In this document: piece by piece, positions 8,180-16,750 of the stretch
Layout: every line of letters starts with the position of its first letter
Position numbering within the stretch: position 1 is the stretch's first letter
Assembly (NCBI GenBank): GCA_041180805.1
Contig: JBEGQX010000089.1
Coordinates: 1 to 22,202 of the forward strand
DNA length: 22,202 nt
Reading direction: 5' to 3'
Source of the DNA: JBEGQX01 sp041180805
GTDB lineage: Bacteria > Planctomycetota > Planctomycetia > Gemmatales > Gemmataceae
The notes under the pieces: generated by a model
Databases searched by the model: none
What the model saw: only the letters and a program-made list of their open reading frames with translations
What the model was told of the DNA's origin: nothing
Position numbers and translations under genes: made by a program

Positions 8180-8258
8180 GATGAAACCTCATTAAGGGAA
8201 AACCCTTTTCAAGCCTTATCATCATTCTTGCCCATGAATTTCGGCCAGGAAGTTATGC

Positions 8259-8285
8259 TTGAGAAAAACTTGAGTTAATTTTGAG
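8259..8285 (-). promoter_or_regulatory. Three phased direct repeats, candidate operator of the lipoprotein gene
   Basis: Plus-strand TTGAG occurs at 8259-8263, 8270-8274 and 8281-8285, an exact 11-bp period. On the minus strand this reads CTCAA three times, each followed by an AT-only or nearly AT-only stretch. That is the architecture (7-bp unit plus 4-bp AT spacer, one helical turn) known for sites of PhoB/OmpR-family response regulators, although the unit itself is not the enterobacterial Pho-box sequence. The block lies 80-106 bp upstream of the small lipoprotein start and behind the HEAT gene. Spacing is directly seen; function is inferred. Confidence 0.4.
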
Positions 8286-8348
8286 AATTGTTTGTCTTTG
8301 GGTAACGATTGTTTCGGAAATTCCATCAGATTTACTTGAAAATCGAAA

Positions 8349-9902
8349 TTAACTGCCGGGGAACTCCTCGCTAAGGTTAGCGATTGCTTCCCGGGCATGC
8401 ATGGCTATATCAAGGTCCGGTGCCTCCACTAGAGAATCCAATTCTGGCCAGAGCAGGCAAATTCCCTGAGTTGAGACTACATGAATGGTTTGGTGAACCA
8501 GGTTGATATCTTCGTTATTAAGGTTGAAGCGAAGCCAATCCAAGGCTTTTCTTTCCCCAAGTCTTGCCAGTGCTGCATTTGCAGCAAAACGAATTTCCAT
8601 GTTTCGGTGGTTTCTGAGGCGATCTAAAAATAGTTTAGTGGCCTGAAAATTATGGGGTTCCCACCATCCAATGCTTGAAAGAACCATAACCAGCAGTTCT
8701 GCGGAACTGGTTTGTCCCATTTCAAGAAGGAAGTTTTCTGCTTCCGGGCATGGATGCTTTTTCAAAACCTTGCACAAGGATAATAATTCAGGGTTTGGGT
8801 TTGGCAGTAACCTAAGTAATGCCTTTGACTGAAGACCATTCGAAAGTTTCTTTTCAAAGAGTTCAATCAAATCCTTACCCATGGGGTTCGGGCTGTAAAG
8901 AAAAGAATCCCAAACAAGTGTTTTAAAAGGGTATCCAGGGTCTTTTAGCCAAACGGTAAAAATATCAGCAGGCGCGCACCTTAGGTCGTTCATGGCTTTT
9001 AAGAAGTCGCCATGAGTGTTCCAAGGTTCATTTTCCAAATCTTTTGCGAGGTGTTTTTTTGCCTCTTCGATGTAGTTTTTAAAGAAAGATTCCAGGGAGT
9101 CCATTTTTCTAAGCTGCCATAAGAATTCCTCGGGGTCTGGCAATTCTGGCAAAATGCTTTCCGAAAGGGCTTGGCATCTTTTTGAAATTCGGCTGGCGTT
9201 CATAAAGACACTTACATGAATGGGGCAATATTCGCCATCCGCTTTATTGTCCCAAATGCATTCCAGCAAATCCCCCATGCGTGATTCTGCGATAACCTGA
9301 AAGGAAATCCCTGAATAAAGTCCTTCCATGACTGAGAGAAGAACTCGGAGTGCCTTTTTTCTATCTGGCTGATCACTTGATCTGTAGAAGTTGATAAACG
9401 AATCAAAACATAGGATTTCCGCAGCGAACAATGGGGCCAGGGCAAGATCATTTTGTTTGTTAAACACCTCGGAAAGTTGTCCCAAAGAATCCCCATGGTG
9501 AAGGGTCCTTAGGGCATTGGCAAGGTCAATCATGTACCAGGATTTTTCGATTGGGTCCTTAATTTTGATTTTAGTCAGAAGGTTCTGGAGGATTCTTGTT
9601 GAGTTTTCATCGCCGATTTCCGTCAGGGCTCTTACGTTGATTAAAAAATCCAATCCGGGAACAAAGAGTTTCTCAGCCAGCAGGTTTTGTCTGCGATAGA
9701 TAAGATCTTGGAGCTTTTTCTTTTGCTTTTCAATGAGCCAACCCGGGATTTCCGAGCCTTGGTAAACTTCCAGATGCTGTCGGCAGACAGGACTTAAACC
9801 AGCAGTCTTTTTGCTTGAAGAGTTATTTTTGAAAGCAACGATCCAGATAAATAAGCATGCCACTGTGATGAATAAAAACAGCATGACAACGAATGGCAAC
9901 AT
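8349..9902 (-). CDS. Membrane-anchored HEAT/armadillo-like repeat protein
   Basis: 517 aa. A single N-terminal membrane span (about 3-24, PFVVMLFLFITVACLFIWIV) is followed by a positively charged stretch (KNNSSSKK) and then an all-helical chain. The C-terminal 100 residues read as HEAT-like repeats (IRFAANAALARLGERKALDWL, IAMHAREAIANLSEEF), and similar helical pairs recur earlier (LINVRALTEIGDENSTRILQNLL). Such repeats usually bind proteins; no catalytic motif is seen. Charge suggests the long domain is cytoplasmic, but the orientation is not certain. It is the last gene of the ten-gene operon, 27 bp after proA. Start ATG 9902 has only a weak GGAA upstream. No specific family recognised. Confidence 0.7.
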   Translation of the reverse strand: MLPFVVMLFLFITVACLFIWIVAFKNNSSSKKTAGLSPVCRQHLEVYQGSEIPGWLIEKQKKKLQDLIYRRQNLLAEKLFVPGLDFLINVRALTEIGDENSTRILQNLLTKIKIKDPIEKSWYMIDLANALRTLHHGDSLGQLSEVFNKQNDLALAPLFAAEILCFDSFINFYRSSDQPDRKKALRVLLSVMEGLYSGISFQVIAESRMGDLLECIWDNKADGEYCPIHVSVFMNASRISKRCQALSESILPELPDPEEFLWQLRKMDSLESFFKNYIEEAKKHLAKDLENEPWNTHGDFLKAMNDLRCAPADIFTVWLKDPGYPFKTLVWDSFLYSPNPMGKDLIELFEKKLSNGLQSKALLRLLPNPNPELLSLCKVLKKHPCPEAENFLLEMGQTSSAELLVMVLSSIGWWEPHNFQATKLFLDRLRNHRNMEIRFAANAALARLGERKALDWLRFNLNNEDINLVHQTIHVVSTQGICLLWPELDSLVEAPDLDIAMHAREAIANLSEEFPGS

Positions 9903-9929
9903 GAACTGGTTCCGAATTTGTTATCAGGA

Positions 9930-11192
9930 TCATTCCGGCCGAATCTGACCATTGCCTATGATAACATATTTATAGGAAGTCAGCTCATTTAATCCGCAAG
10001 GACCACGAGCATGGAATTTATCGGTGCTGATGCCGATTTCCGCCCCAAGTCCAATTTGTCCGCCATCGTTAAATCTTGAACTTGCGTTGACCACTACTGC
10101 GGAAGAATCAACCTGCTTTGTGAATTGACAGGCTTTTTCAAGGTTTTGGGTTACTATCACATCCGTGTGTTTTGATCCATAATGATTGATATGGCGAATG
10201 GCGTGATGGATATCATCCACAACTTTTAATGAAACTATAAGGTCAAGGTACTCTGTTCTGAAGTCCTCTTCGGTTGCTGCCAACAAACTGGGAAGAATCG
10301 CCAGGGAACTGCCGCATCCACGGATTTCTACATTTCCTTTGCTTAATGCCGCTGATAATTCAGGTAGGAATGTACTGGCTATTTTTTTGTCCACAAGGAT
10401 GCTTTCCGCGGCATTGCACACGCCGGGGCGTTGGCATTTTGAATTTAGAATGATCTCCAGTGCCATCTTGTGGCATGCGCTTTCTTCAACATACACATGG
10501 CAATTCCCATGGTAATGTTTCATCACAGGCATGGTCGCTTCCTGGCTTACACGACGAATCAGTTCCTCACCGCCCCTGGGAATAGCCAAATCAATCAATT
10601 CTCCATTCTTAAGAAGGTGCCCTACCACTTCACGATCTGTTCGTGAAACTAACTGAATTGCGTTTTCTGTTATTCCGCAGGCCCTAAGTTCCTGCCGGAG
10701 TATTTCAACGACCAAACAATTCGTCTGAATGGCTTCTTTCCCGCCGCGAAGTATGATGGCGTTACCGCTTTTAAGACTTAAAGCCGCAGCATCTGTGGTT
10801 ACATTTGGGCGTGATTCAAAAATGAAAAAAATAACACCAAGGGGAACTCCAACCTTGTTGATTTGCAATCCGTTGGGGCGCAATCCACCATGCAATACTC
10901 TGCCAACCGGGTCTTCCATGAATGCGATTTCACGCATGGAATTTGTCATGGCAAATAAACGTTTTGGGGTTAATTCCAAACGATCTAGCTGGGCCTTTCC
11001 AAGGCCGAGAAGTTTTCCATTTTCAAGGTCTTTGCGGTTCTCAGCAACAATCGTATCGGTGGCCTTCTCCAGTTTTTCCGCAGCCGATTTCAGCCATTGA
11101 TTTTTTAAGGATGTTGAAAGTTGAGAAAGTTCATAGCTGGCTTCTCTGGCATTCCTTGCCAGATCATTGGCGTATTGCTGGTGATTTGTCAT
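9930..11192 (-). CDS. proA: Gamma-glutamyl phosphate reductase
   Basis: 420 aa, full length for ProA. It reduces gamma-glutamyl phosphate to glutamate-5-semialdehyde with NADPH, the second step of proline synthesis, in the cytosol. Motifs are GVIFFIFESRPNVT (119-132), LKSGNAIILRGGKEA (140-154), IPRGGEELI, YHGNCHVYVEE (227-237), CQRPGVCNAAES with the catalytic Cys259, and the C-terminal GLGAEIGISTDKFHARGPCGL followed by LTSYKY. Its usual partners proB and proC are not in this window. It lies 11 bp after the ybbR gene inside the long operon; start ATG 11192 has AAGAGAAG upstream. Product and substrate overlap metabolically with the PutA encoded 3 kb away on the other strand. Confidence 0.97.
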   Translation of the reverse strand: MTNHQQYANDLARNAREASYELSQLSTSLKNQWLKSAAEKLEKATDTIVAENRKDLENGKLLGLGKAQLDRLELTPKRLFAMTNSMREIAFMEDPVGRVLHGGLRPNGLQINKVGVPLGVIFFIFESRPNVTTDAAALSLKSGNAIILRGGKEAIQTNCLVVEILRQELRACGITENAIQLVSRTDREVVGHLLKNGELIDLAIPRGGEELIRRVSQEATMPVMKHYHGNCHVYVEESACHKMALEIILNSKCQRPGVCNAAESILVDKKIASTFLPELSAALSKGNVEIRGCGSSLAILPSLLAATEEDFRTEYLDLIVSLKVVDDIHHAIRHINHYGSKHTDVIVTQNLEKACQFTKQVDSSAVVVNASSRFNDGGQIGLGAEIGISTDKFHARGPCGLNELTSYKYVIIGNGQIRPE

Positions 11193-11203
11193 GAAAGCTT
11201 CTC

Positions 11204-12259
11204 TTAGGGCGATCCATTAATGGTTCCCAGGCTTTTCTTTACAGGTTCCACAGGAGTTAATTCTATGGTTCTTTCCTTTGGAATTTCCTCAAGTTGGAAA
11301 AAATCCTTGGGTAGCACAAGCTTAATGGTTTCAACATTAAGTCCAGCCACCCCTGTTTTTGCTGTTAGATCAATGTAAGCGGTAACCTTGGGAAGTTCTG
11401 TTAAGACCGGGCCTTTAATCCGGACATCAAGTTTCGCGGAGCGGTCATCTAAAAATTTTGGCCTCCAACCAAAGTCCGGGGGAATAAGAAATCGAATCGG
11501 GATGTCAGAAAGTTCGTATATTTTTTGGGGTTCGGGGATCAATTTAACTGTCACTTTTCCCGGCGAGGTTCTGATGGGTTTGCCATCTATTTCCTCAACA
11601 AGTGGAACTTTAACTCCTGCGGCTTGGTTTTCCGCTGAATTCAATTTAGTCAATGCGATATTTGCGGGAATCGTTGAGATAAATCTGGCTTTCTCGATGA
11701 TTTCTTGTGGACCTTTTACCAGAACCGTTGGAGGATCCACATTTGCCTGAATGGGCAACCCCCCTTCAAGGCCGGATTCCAGTTTTACCGGAAGGCTTTT
11801 TTCGATTAGCTTGGAAACATTTAACTGGATTCTATTTTTGCCATCAGCAAGTCTGGCCCTTAGACCGGGAGGAACCGGAATATCATCCTCGCTAACTATG
11901 ATGGTGTCGCCGTATTTGGGTTCATTTACCCTCTCAACTGGTACCCTGTAAATCACATGCGCGGTAATTTCATTTCTTTGGAGACTGTCCCGGAACTCAC
12001 GGACTTTAATAGGCGAACCTGAGAAGGAAACCCCAACTTTTGCGGGCCCAAGGGTTTCCAAGGAATAGTTTCCCACTTCCGATGCTGGTAATGCCACATC
12101 CACAGGCAACTGTATATGTTCAAGAATTTCCTGATCCCTGCTGCTACCATAAAGCCACGCCAGAACTGCCAGGGCAAAGCTAATTGCCAGGGAACTGAAT
12201 TTGTCCAACCATCCGCTTTTCATCTTTTCCGCCAGCCAGCTTCTTGAGGTTTTAGGCAT
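11204..12259 (-). CDS. YbbR-domain membrane protein, CdaR-like regulator of diadenylate cyclase
   Basis: 351 aa. A cytoplasmic N-terminus (1-20) and one membrane span (about 21-42, FSSLAISFALAVLAWLYG) precede an extracytoplasmic region of repeated beta-rich YbbR-like modules, recognisable by recurring segments such as LPVDVALPASEVGNYSLE, VSKLIEKSLPVKLESGLEGG, VKGPQEIIEKARFISTIP and LTAKTGVAGLNVETIKLVLP. In Firmicutes the YbbR protein CdaR is encoded beside cdaA and modulates its activity; the same order is seen here, 11 bp after cdaA, so a CdaR-like role is likely. GAGGA sits about 8 nt before ATG 12259. The neighbour glmM of the Firmicute operon is absent; proA follows instead. Confidence 0.85.
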   Translation of the reverse strand: MPKTSRSWLAEKMKSGWLDKFSSLAISFALAVLAWLYGSSRDQEILEHIQLPVDVALPASEVGNYSLETLGPAKVGVSFSGSPIKVREFRDSLQRNEITAHVIYRVPVERVNEPKYGDTIIVSEDDIPVPPGLRARLADGKNRIQLNVSKLIEKSLPVKLESGLEGGLPIQANVDPPTVLVKGPQEIIEKARFISTIPANIALTKLNSAENQAAGVKVPLVEEIDGKPIRTSPGKVTVKLIPEPQKIYELSDIPIRFLIPPDFGWRPKFLDDRSAKLDVRIKGPVLTELPKVTAYIDLTAKTGVAGLNVETIKLVLPKDFFQLEEIPKERTIELTPVEPVKKSLGTINGSP

Positions 12260-12270
12260 AATGAGGTCCT

Positions 12271-13113
12271 CTATGCAACCTTGCTGGTTTCATCTTGGTG
12301 GGGATTGGTGGATTCCAGTGATTCCGATGAAGGCTGTTCCAGTATTTCGGTCAACCTTGGCTGAAGATCTTCCCTGGACGTTACTTCGATGCTTCCACCC
12401 AGAAGTAGGGAAATTAAGCCTGTTTCTTCGCTGACCACCAGCAGAAGGGCATCTGTTTCCTCGCTGGTTCCCAAAGCTGCGCGGTGCCTCATTCCGGAGA
12501 ATTTTGAGGAACTTTCTGCGCTGGCAAGTGGAAGCTGGCAACCCGCAGCAACAATTCTCCCAGACCTTATGATTACGGCTCCATCATGAAGGGGGCTTTG
12601 CTTTTGGAATATGGATTGAATTAGGCCGGCACTGATTTCCGCGTCAATTTTGGTTCCTGTTTCGGAAAACACCTGAAGCGGAACTTCGCGCTCTATGGCA
12701 ATTAAAGCGCCTGTGTATTTGGAGGATAGGTTTATTGCTGCATCCGAAATTGCTTCCGCAATTTCATGGGATCTGCTGGCGCCCCAACCGTGAAAAAGCC
12801 CGTAACGGCCCAGCCACATAAGTCCACGGCGAAGTTCTGGTTGAAATATCACAAGCAAGGCCAGAAGCATGGTTGCAAGAAGATAATCCAAAATTCTGCC
12901 AAGAACTGTCAGGTCAAATAAAGACACCAAAATTTGGGCCGCAAGGAACAAGACAACAATCACAAGACCAAAAGCCCTTACGACTCCCATTCCCCGACTT
13001 TTGCCCAAAAACTGTAGCAGGAAAAAGATCGAAACAGCCAGGATGGCAATTTGAACTATTGCCCTTGCATCGACCATTTCCCAAGTATGAATAATTCGAT
13101 CAAACAAAGTCAC
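12271..13113 (-). CDS. cdaA: Membrane diadenylate cyclase (c-di-AMP synthase), CdaA type
   Basis: 280 aa; converts two ATP to c-di-AMP. Three membrane spans (about 17-35, 44-66, 72-91) lead into the DAC domain with LHDGAVII (DGA motif 177-179), GMRHRAALGTSE (RHR motif 209-211) and VVSEETGLISL (227-237), all intact, so the enzyme should be active. The tail (260-280) is Ser/Glu-rich. It lies 23 bp after folP and 11 bp before ybbR. Two starts compete: GTG 13113 has AGAGA too close upstream, whereas TTG 13107 (two codons in) has the same AGAGA at a better 7-nt distance. The end coordinate given is the longer form. c-di-AMP commonly controls potassium and osmotic balance or the cell envelope; the effectors are not in this window. 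Confidence 0.95.
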   Translation of the reverse strand: MTLFDRIIHTWEMVDARAIVQIAILAVSIFFLLQFLGKSRGMGVVRAFGLVIVVLFLAAQILVSLFDLTVLGRILDYLLATMLLALLVIFQPELRRGLMWLGRYGLFHGWGASRSHEIAEAISDAAINLSSKYTGALIAIEREVPLQVFSETGTKIDAEISAGLIQSIFQKQSPLHDGAVIIRSGRIVAAGCQLPLASAESSSKFSGMRHRAALGTSEETDALLLVVSEETGLISLLLGGSIEVTSREDLQPRLTEILEQPSSESLESTNPHQDETSKVA

Positions 13114-13136
13114 ATCTCTTTAATTTTAAGTTCCTA

Positions 13137-13988
13137 CTAGCAATGTCCTGGGTTCCAGCTTTTTAGTGCATGGACAGTCTCGAGCAGATCTCTGGCTTGC
13201 AATACATCGTGCACCCGAAATATATCCGCACTTCCTGCCAGATATGAATATGCCAAAACACCAAGAGTCCCGGCAAGCCTTTCCTCTGGTGATCTGCCCA
13301 GAAGTGTGCCTAAAAATTTTTTTCTGGAAACTCCCAGGCAAATGGGTCTTCCCAGCAACCTCAGTGGTTTCCAGTTTGCCAATAGTTCCATGTTGTGCTC
13401 TTGCGTTTTGCCAAACCCTATTCCGGGATCCAGGACAATTTGGTCTTCTTGAACGCCCTTGTTTAATAATAATTGCATTCTGCCAAGGAGGAATTCAGTA
13501 ACCTCTTTTGCAACTGCTGTGTATGTTGGCGATTTTTGCATGGTTTTCGGGGTTCCCTGGATGTGCATTAACATCCAGCCACATGTTTTATTCCTTGCAA
13601 CATCCATCATTTTTGGATCAAAAGTAAGGCCGCTAATGTCGTTGATCGCATGTGCCCCGAGATTTAAACATGCTTCCGCCACTTCGCTTTTGGTGGTGTC
13701 AATGGACAAAATAACCGAGGTTCGTTCCGCTAGTGCTTTCACCACAGGAACAACCCTTCGGATTTCTTCTTCGCAATCGACATGCTCTGCACCCGGCCTG
13801 GTTGATTCCCCTCCAATGTCGATGATGGCTGCGCCTTGATCTTCCATGCGAAGAGCGTGGTCAATAGCCACCTGAACAGAATTGAATTTTCCGCCATCGG
13901 AGAAGCTGTCTGGGGTGACATTTAAAATACCCATAACCTTGGGGCCTGTTGAAAGGTCCAAGGTTTTGTTTGCAGCCTTCCAAATCAT
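13137..13988 (-). CDS. folP: Dihydropteroate synthase
   Basis: 283 aa TIM barrel that joins p-aminobenzoate and hydroxymethyl-dihydropterin pyrophosphate into dihydropteroate, a folate precursor; it is the target of sulfonamides in other bacteria. Hallmarks are ILNVTPDSFSDGG (21-33), GGESTRPGA (59-67), INDISG (115-120), LDPGIGFGK (186-194), GVSRKKFLG (219-227) and FRVHD (257-261). All catalytic motifs are intact. It sits 11 bp after the lptE-like gene and 23 bp before cdaA; a folP-cdaA pairing occurs, as I recall, in Bacteroidetes too. Start ATG 13988 has AAAGGG about 8 nt upstream. Confidence 0.97.
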   Translation of the reverse strand: MIWKAANKTLDLSTGPKVMGILNVTPDSFSDGGKFNSVQVAIDHALRMEDQGAAIIDIGGESTRPGAEHVDCEEEIRRVVPVVKALAERTSVILSIDTTKSEVAEACLNLGAHAINDISGLTFDPKMMDVARNKTCGWMLMHIQGTPKTMQKSPTYTAVAKEVTEFLLGRMQLLLNKGVQEDQIVLDPGIGFGKTQEHNMELLANWKPLRLLGRPICLGVSRKKFLGTLLGRSPEERLAGTLGVLAYSYLAGSADIFRVHDVLQARDLLETVHALKSWNPGHC

Positions 13989-13999
13989 AATTATTCCCT

Positions 14000-14635
14000 T
14001 TACCAGGGGGTTTCCATCATTGCCACAATTTGTGTTGCAAGAACTTCGACATTCGATTTTCTGGCCGATGTGATTGATTGTCCAAGTTCAGGTATAAAAC
14101 TGCTTAATGACGTGACAATTACTGGTGAAGTGTTGGGTTGTTCAACAGGTGATCCCCCCAATGCTATTGGGGTTCCCTTGTTGGAATCCGCCTTTGGCCT
14201 GGATAGTATCTCTCCGGTTCGCAGGTCTTTCCAAATGATTTCAACCGCCAGGTTGGTTTCAGCTTCACGAATTTCGTTTAGTTGGTTTCGATTGATGACA
14301 TTTTTTGAGTAGTTGATGATGCGTCCGGTCAGTTCGGTGTCAGCCGGTGCATTACCATTGACCACTTTGTAAGGTGTTTTGGATTCAATTTCCCGGATGA
14401 CCGCCATGGTGAGTTCGTTTTCCATCCCTAAACCAGCCCCACCTCCCGGAGTAAGGGTGTTATTTTGGAATATGGGAACCCTTACAGTTCTGATATTTGT
14501 TTCGTAATTGGGTTTGGTGGTGTAGCGGAAGATATTTAAATGACCATCCTGCATACATGCGGGTACGCAGATCAGCATCAGGCACAGGAAGCCAGCTTTA
14601 CTCAGAAAATCCGTGTAAGGCCTGGATGGTTTCAT
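14000..14635 (-). CDS. LptE-like LPS-assembly lipoprotein
   Basis: 211 aa with a lipoprotein signal (hydrophobic 15-24, lipobox VPAC, Cys27). The mature part fits the LptE fold: RTVRVPIFQNNT near the start, then MAVIREIESKTPYKVV, a strand-rich segment ELTGRIINYSKNVINRNQ, and LAVEIIWKDLRTGEIL. LptE plugs the LptD outer-membrane barrel that inserts lipopolysaccharide; the match implies a diderm envelope. LptD is not in the window. The gene follows the TPR lipoprotein by 11 bp, so two outer-membrane lipoproteins are made together. Sequence identity in this family is always low, so the call rests on size, signal, motif pattern and context. Confidence 0.75.
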   Translation of the reverse strand: MKPSRPYTDFLSKAGFLCLMLICVPACMQDGHLNIFRYTTKPNYETNIRTVRVPIFQNNTLTPGGGAGLGMENELTMAVIREIESKTPYKVVNGNAPADTELTGRIINYSKNVINRNQLNEIREAETNLAVEIIWKDLRTGEILSRPKADSNKGTPIALGGSPVEQPNTSPVIVTSLSSFIPELGQSITSARKSNVEVLATQIVAMMETPW

Positions 14636-14646
14636 TTTGTAGTCTC

Positions 14647-15960
14647 TTAATTTAACGGTGGGTTGTTAGCCGCGGGTTTTTTTGGATCAGCAGGCTTGGC
14701 GTCCGGGTGCGGAGGCAAGCCTTGTTGCGAAGGAATCGTTGGTACAACGGGATTCTCTTCAACAGATTTGTCGATTGTCTTGGGCGCCGGGCCCATCTCA
14801 GGACGAATTGTATGCGCAGGTGCGTCTGGGCTACCTGGCAAATAACCTTCCTTGGCCACAACCTTGGTCTTTAGTTCTTCCATTCTCTTGGTGGCTTCAT
14901 CCGCAAATTTTGTTCCCGGATACCTTCTTTTTACAATCTCGTAATAAAAGTAAGCGCTGCCTGGGTGGCCTGTGCGTTTGTAAAACTCTGCAAGCTTGTA
15001 ATCCTTTTCTGCTTGCTGGAATGTGATTCCTGATAGCTGACGGGACAGGAAGTCTTTCTTTTTCTCTGCCAGCGTGGGGAAATTTTGCAGCGCTGCATGT
15101 ACCATTTGCCTGGCTTCAGCAACCTTTCTGCCATCGTAATCAGACCCACCTGTGCTCATGTGTTTTGAGATGATCGCTAATTCTATTGCTTGGGGGGCAA
15201 GCTCACTGGTGTTATGCCTTTCCACAATTTGGGAAAAGAAATGATCGGCTTCCCTGTAATCCTCGTTAAAGAATTTCACACTGCCCGCGAGGAACAAGGC
15301 TTTGTCAGCCAGCGGGCCGTTAATGTCGTTCCATCGAACTTGTTCCAGTTTTTCAATCGCGCGTCCCTCGCGATCCATGAAGGGCTTGGATTTGTCCAAT
15401 GAGAAGAACCGGGGCGTGATAAACCAGCGTTTGCCATCTTTTACTTCGCGGGCTTCACGCATTTGATCCCTGGTGTCATCCAGCCAGTAATTGGCTATGT
15501 CATACATGTGCTGAACTGCCTGTTCGCGGTAGGCGGTTCGTTCGAAATTTTTCAAAAGTTTCACATAGGTATCAGCGGCTCTTGGGTAATGCCCTTGAAG
15601 CCTGAGGCATTCTGCTTCGTAATAGGTGGCTTCTTCCGCAACCTGGGGATTTTTCTTGTCATCAGACAATCGATGGAAGATTCGCTCGGCTTTGGAATAT
15701 TCTTTCAGACGGAAAAACTCCTTGGCGCCGGCCAGCCTTCCCTCGGGGCTTTTGGGGTCCAGAGGTTGTTCTTGTACTGGACCATCGGGCCTTAAAACCA
15801 TGCTTTCCTTGGGAAGAGGTGGCGCGGTTGGCAAACCCACATAAGCGAGTCCATCTGTAACGCAACCGGTGGCTGCCATGCTTAGGAATAAACCGGGAAT
15901 CTGCCTTGCCAGCATGTGTTTCATGTTTTTCCAGGTTTGTTGGCGCTTGCTTGCTGCCAT
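14647..15960 (-). CDS. TPR-repeat outer-membrane lipoprotein, BamD-like
   Basis: 437 aa. A basic N-terminus and hydrophobic segment lead to a lipobox ATGC at Cys33. TPR-like helical pairs follow: EYSKAERIFHRLSDDKKNPQ with AEEATYYEAECLRLQGHYPRA, LADKALFLAGSVKFFNEDY, and the C-terminal LAEFYKRTGHPGSAYFYYEI with RRYPGTKFADEAT, the last strongly like BamD and YbgF/CpoB. The last 45 residues are a Pro-rich, disordered tail. It is longer than E. coli BamD (about 245 aa), so a general envelope TPR scaffold is also possible. The start is ATG 15960: its A is shared with the recO stop (TGATG), and GGGAGG lies 6 nt upstream, inside recO. A TTG one codon earlier is less likely. Confidence 0.8.
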   Translation of the reverse strand: MAASKRQQTWKNMKHMLARQIPGLFLSMAATGCVTDGLAYVGLPTAPPLPKESMVLRPDGPVQEQPLDPKSPEGRLAGAKEFFRLKEYSKAERIFHRLSDDKKNPQVAEEATYYEAECLRLQGHYPRAADTYVKLLKNFERTAYREQAVQHMYDIANYWLDDTRDQMREAREVKDGKRWFITPRFFSLDKSKPFMDREGRAIEKLEQVRWNDINGPLADKALFLAGSVKFFNEDYREADHFFSQIVERHNTSELAPQAIELAIISKHMSTGGSDYDGRKVAEARQMVHAALQNFPTLAEKKKDFLSRQLSGITFQQAEKDYKLAEFYKRTGHPGSAYFYYEIVKRRYPGTKFADEATKRMEELKTKVVAKEGYLPGSPDAPAHTIRPEMGPAPKTIDKSVEENPVVPTIPSQQGLPPHPDAKPADPKKPAANNPPLN

Positions 15961-16736
15961 CAAATGCCTCCCGATTCAAGATAGCTTTGGACTTTCAATC
16001 TTTTGCCCAGCAGAAAAGTCACATATCTGTTCAGAAGTTTTCTGAGTTCTTTTCGCATGGGTAATTCCAACGCACACAATCCTTCCGAGGGCGCTGGATA
16101 TAGTTTTTTCAGGGTTTGTACAATGGCAATTGTTGTGCGAAATGAGGATCTATCGTCCAAAGCGCATTGCCGACATTTGACCCCACCTCCACTCGGGCTG
16201 AAAACTATTGACTCGCCTGCCTGTTTTTTGCACTCGGTGCAAAACTCCAGTTCTGGCTTTACCCCCAATTCCTCCAAGGTTGCCATTTCAAACGACATCA
16301 ACGAAGAGCTTATCAAGGGAATTTGGATTGCCTGGTTTTGATGTGTCTTTCCGAGGTTGCCCAGTGTTTCAAGTGTTTGGATGCATGCGTCATACAAATT
16401 GGGGTGCGGGTCATCTATTTCTGTCCATACATCAAGTAATTCAGCAATGTGGTATGCGGCATGGAGTGCGTGAATTGATTTGGTAATACCGGAAAATTTG
16501 TTGATCACTTGTGCTTCAGTGATCAGATCCAGCCCACCCGTTGATTTGCGCAGGATGATCAATCGGCATTGCGAGAGCAAATCAAGTCCATTGTCAAATT
16601 GGGACTTGATGCGCTTTCCACCCTTTGCGATTCCTTTTAATTTGCCGGATTCTTTGCTGAAAAAAGTTGCAATACGACTGGATTCACTCCAGTCTGCGGT
16701 GCGGATAACCAGACCTTCAATACTTTGGAGGGACAA
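15960..16736 (-). CDS. recO: DNA repair protein RecO
   Basis: 258 aa; loads RecA on SSB-coated single strands in the RecFOR pathway and anneals complementary strands. The N-terminal OB-fold shows EGLVIRTADWSESSRIATFFSKESGKLKGIAKGGKR cut here in two parts (7-22 and 23-42). A helical middle (ALHAAYHIAELLD, 90-102) precedes a four-Cys zinc site C166-x2-C169 and C188-x2-C191. The zinc site is intact. The start is a TTG at 16736 with GAGG 5 nt before it; no ATG is available nearby. It is 14 bp after ybeY and its stop overlaps the next start by one base. Confidence 0.93.
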   Translation of the reverse strand: MSLQSIEGLVIRTADWSESSRIATFFSKESGKLKGIAKGGKRIKSQFDNGLDLLSQCRLIILRKSTGGLDLITEAQVINKFSGITKSIHALHAAYHIAELLDVWTEIDDPHPNLYDACIQTLETLGNLGKTHQNQAIQIPLISSSLMSFEMATLEELGVKPELEFCTECKKQAGESIVFSPSGGGVKCRQCALDDRSSFRTTIAIVQTLKKLYPAPSEGLCALELPMRKELRKLLNRYVTFLLGKRLKVQSYLESGGI

Positions 16737-16750
16737 CCAAGCCTCGGGGA

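Noticed and set aside
8194..8209. AAGGG-AAAA-CCCTT followed by TT, terminator-like on the plus strand
   Set aside because: The stem is only 5 bp, the T-run is short, and it lies about 180 bp past the WD40 stop. It more likely is a weak hairpin in the lipoprotein leader.
15662..15979. Overlapping minus-strand open frame of 105 codons at the start of the TPR gene
   Set aside because: It is in another frame of a well-supported gene, and its basic, Ser/Arg-rich product has no recognisable features.
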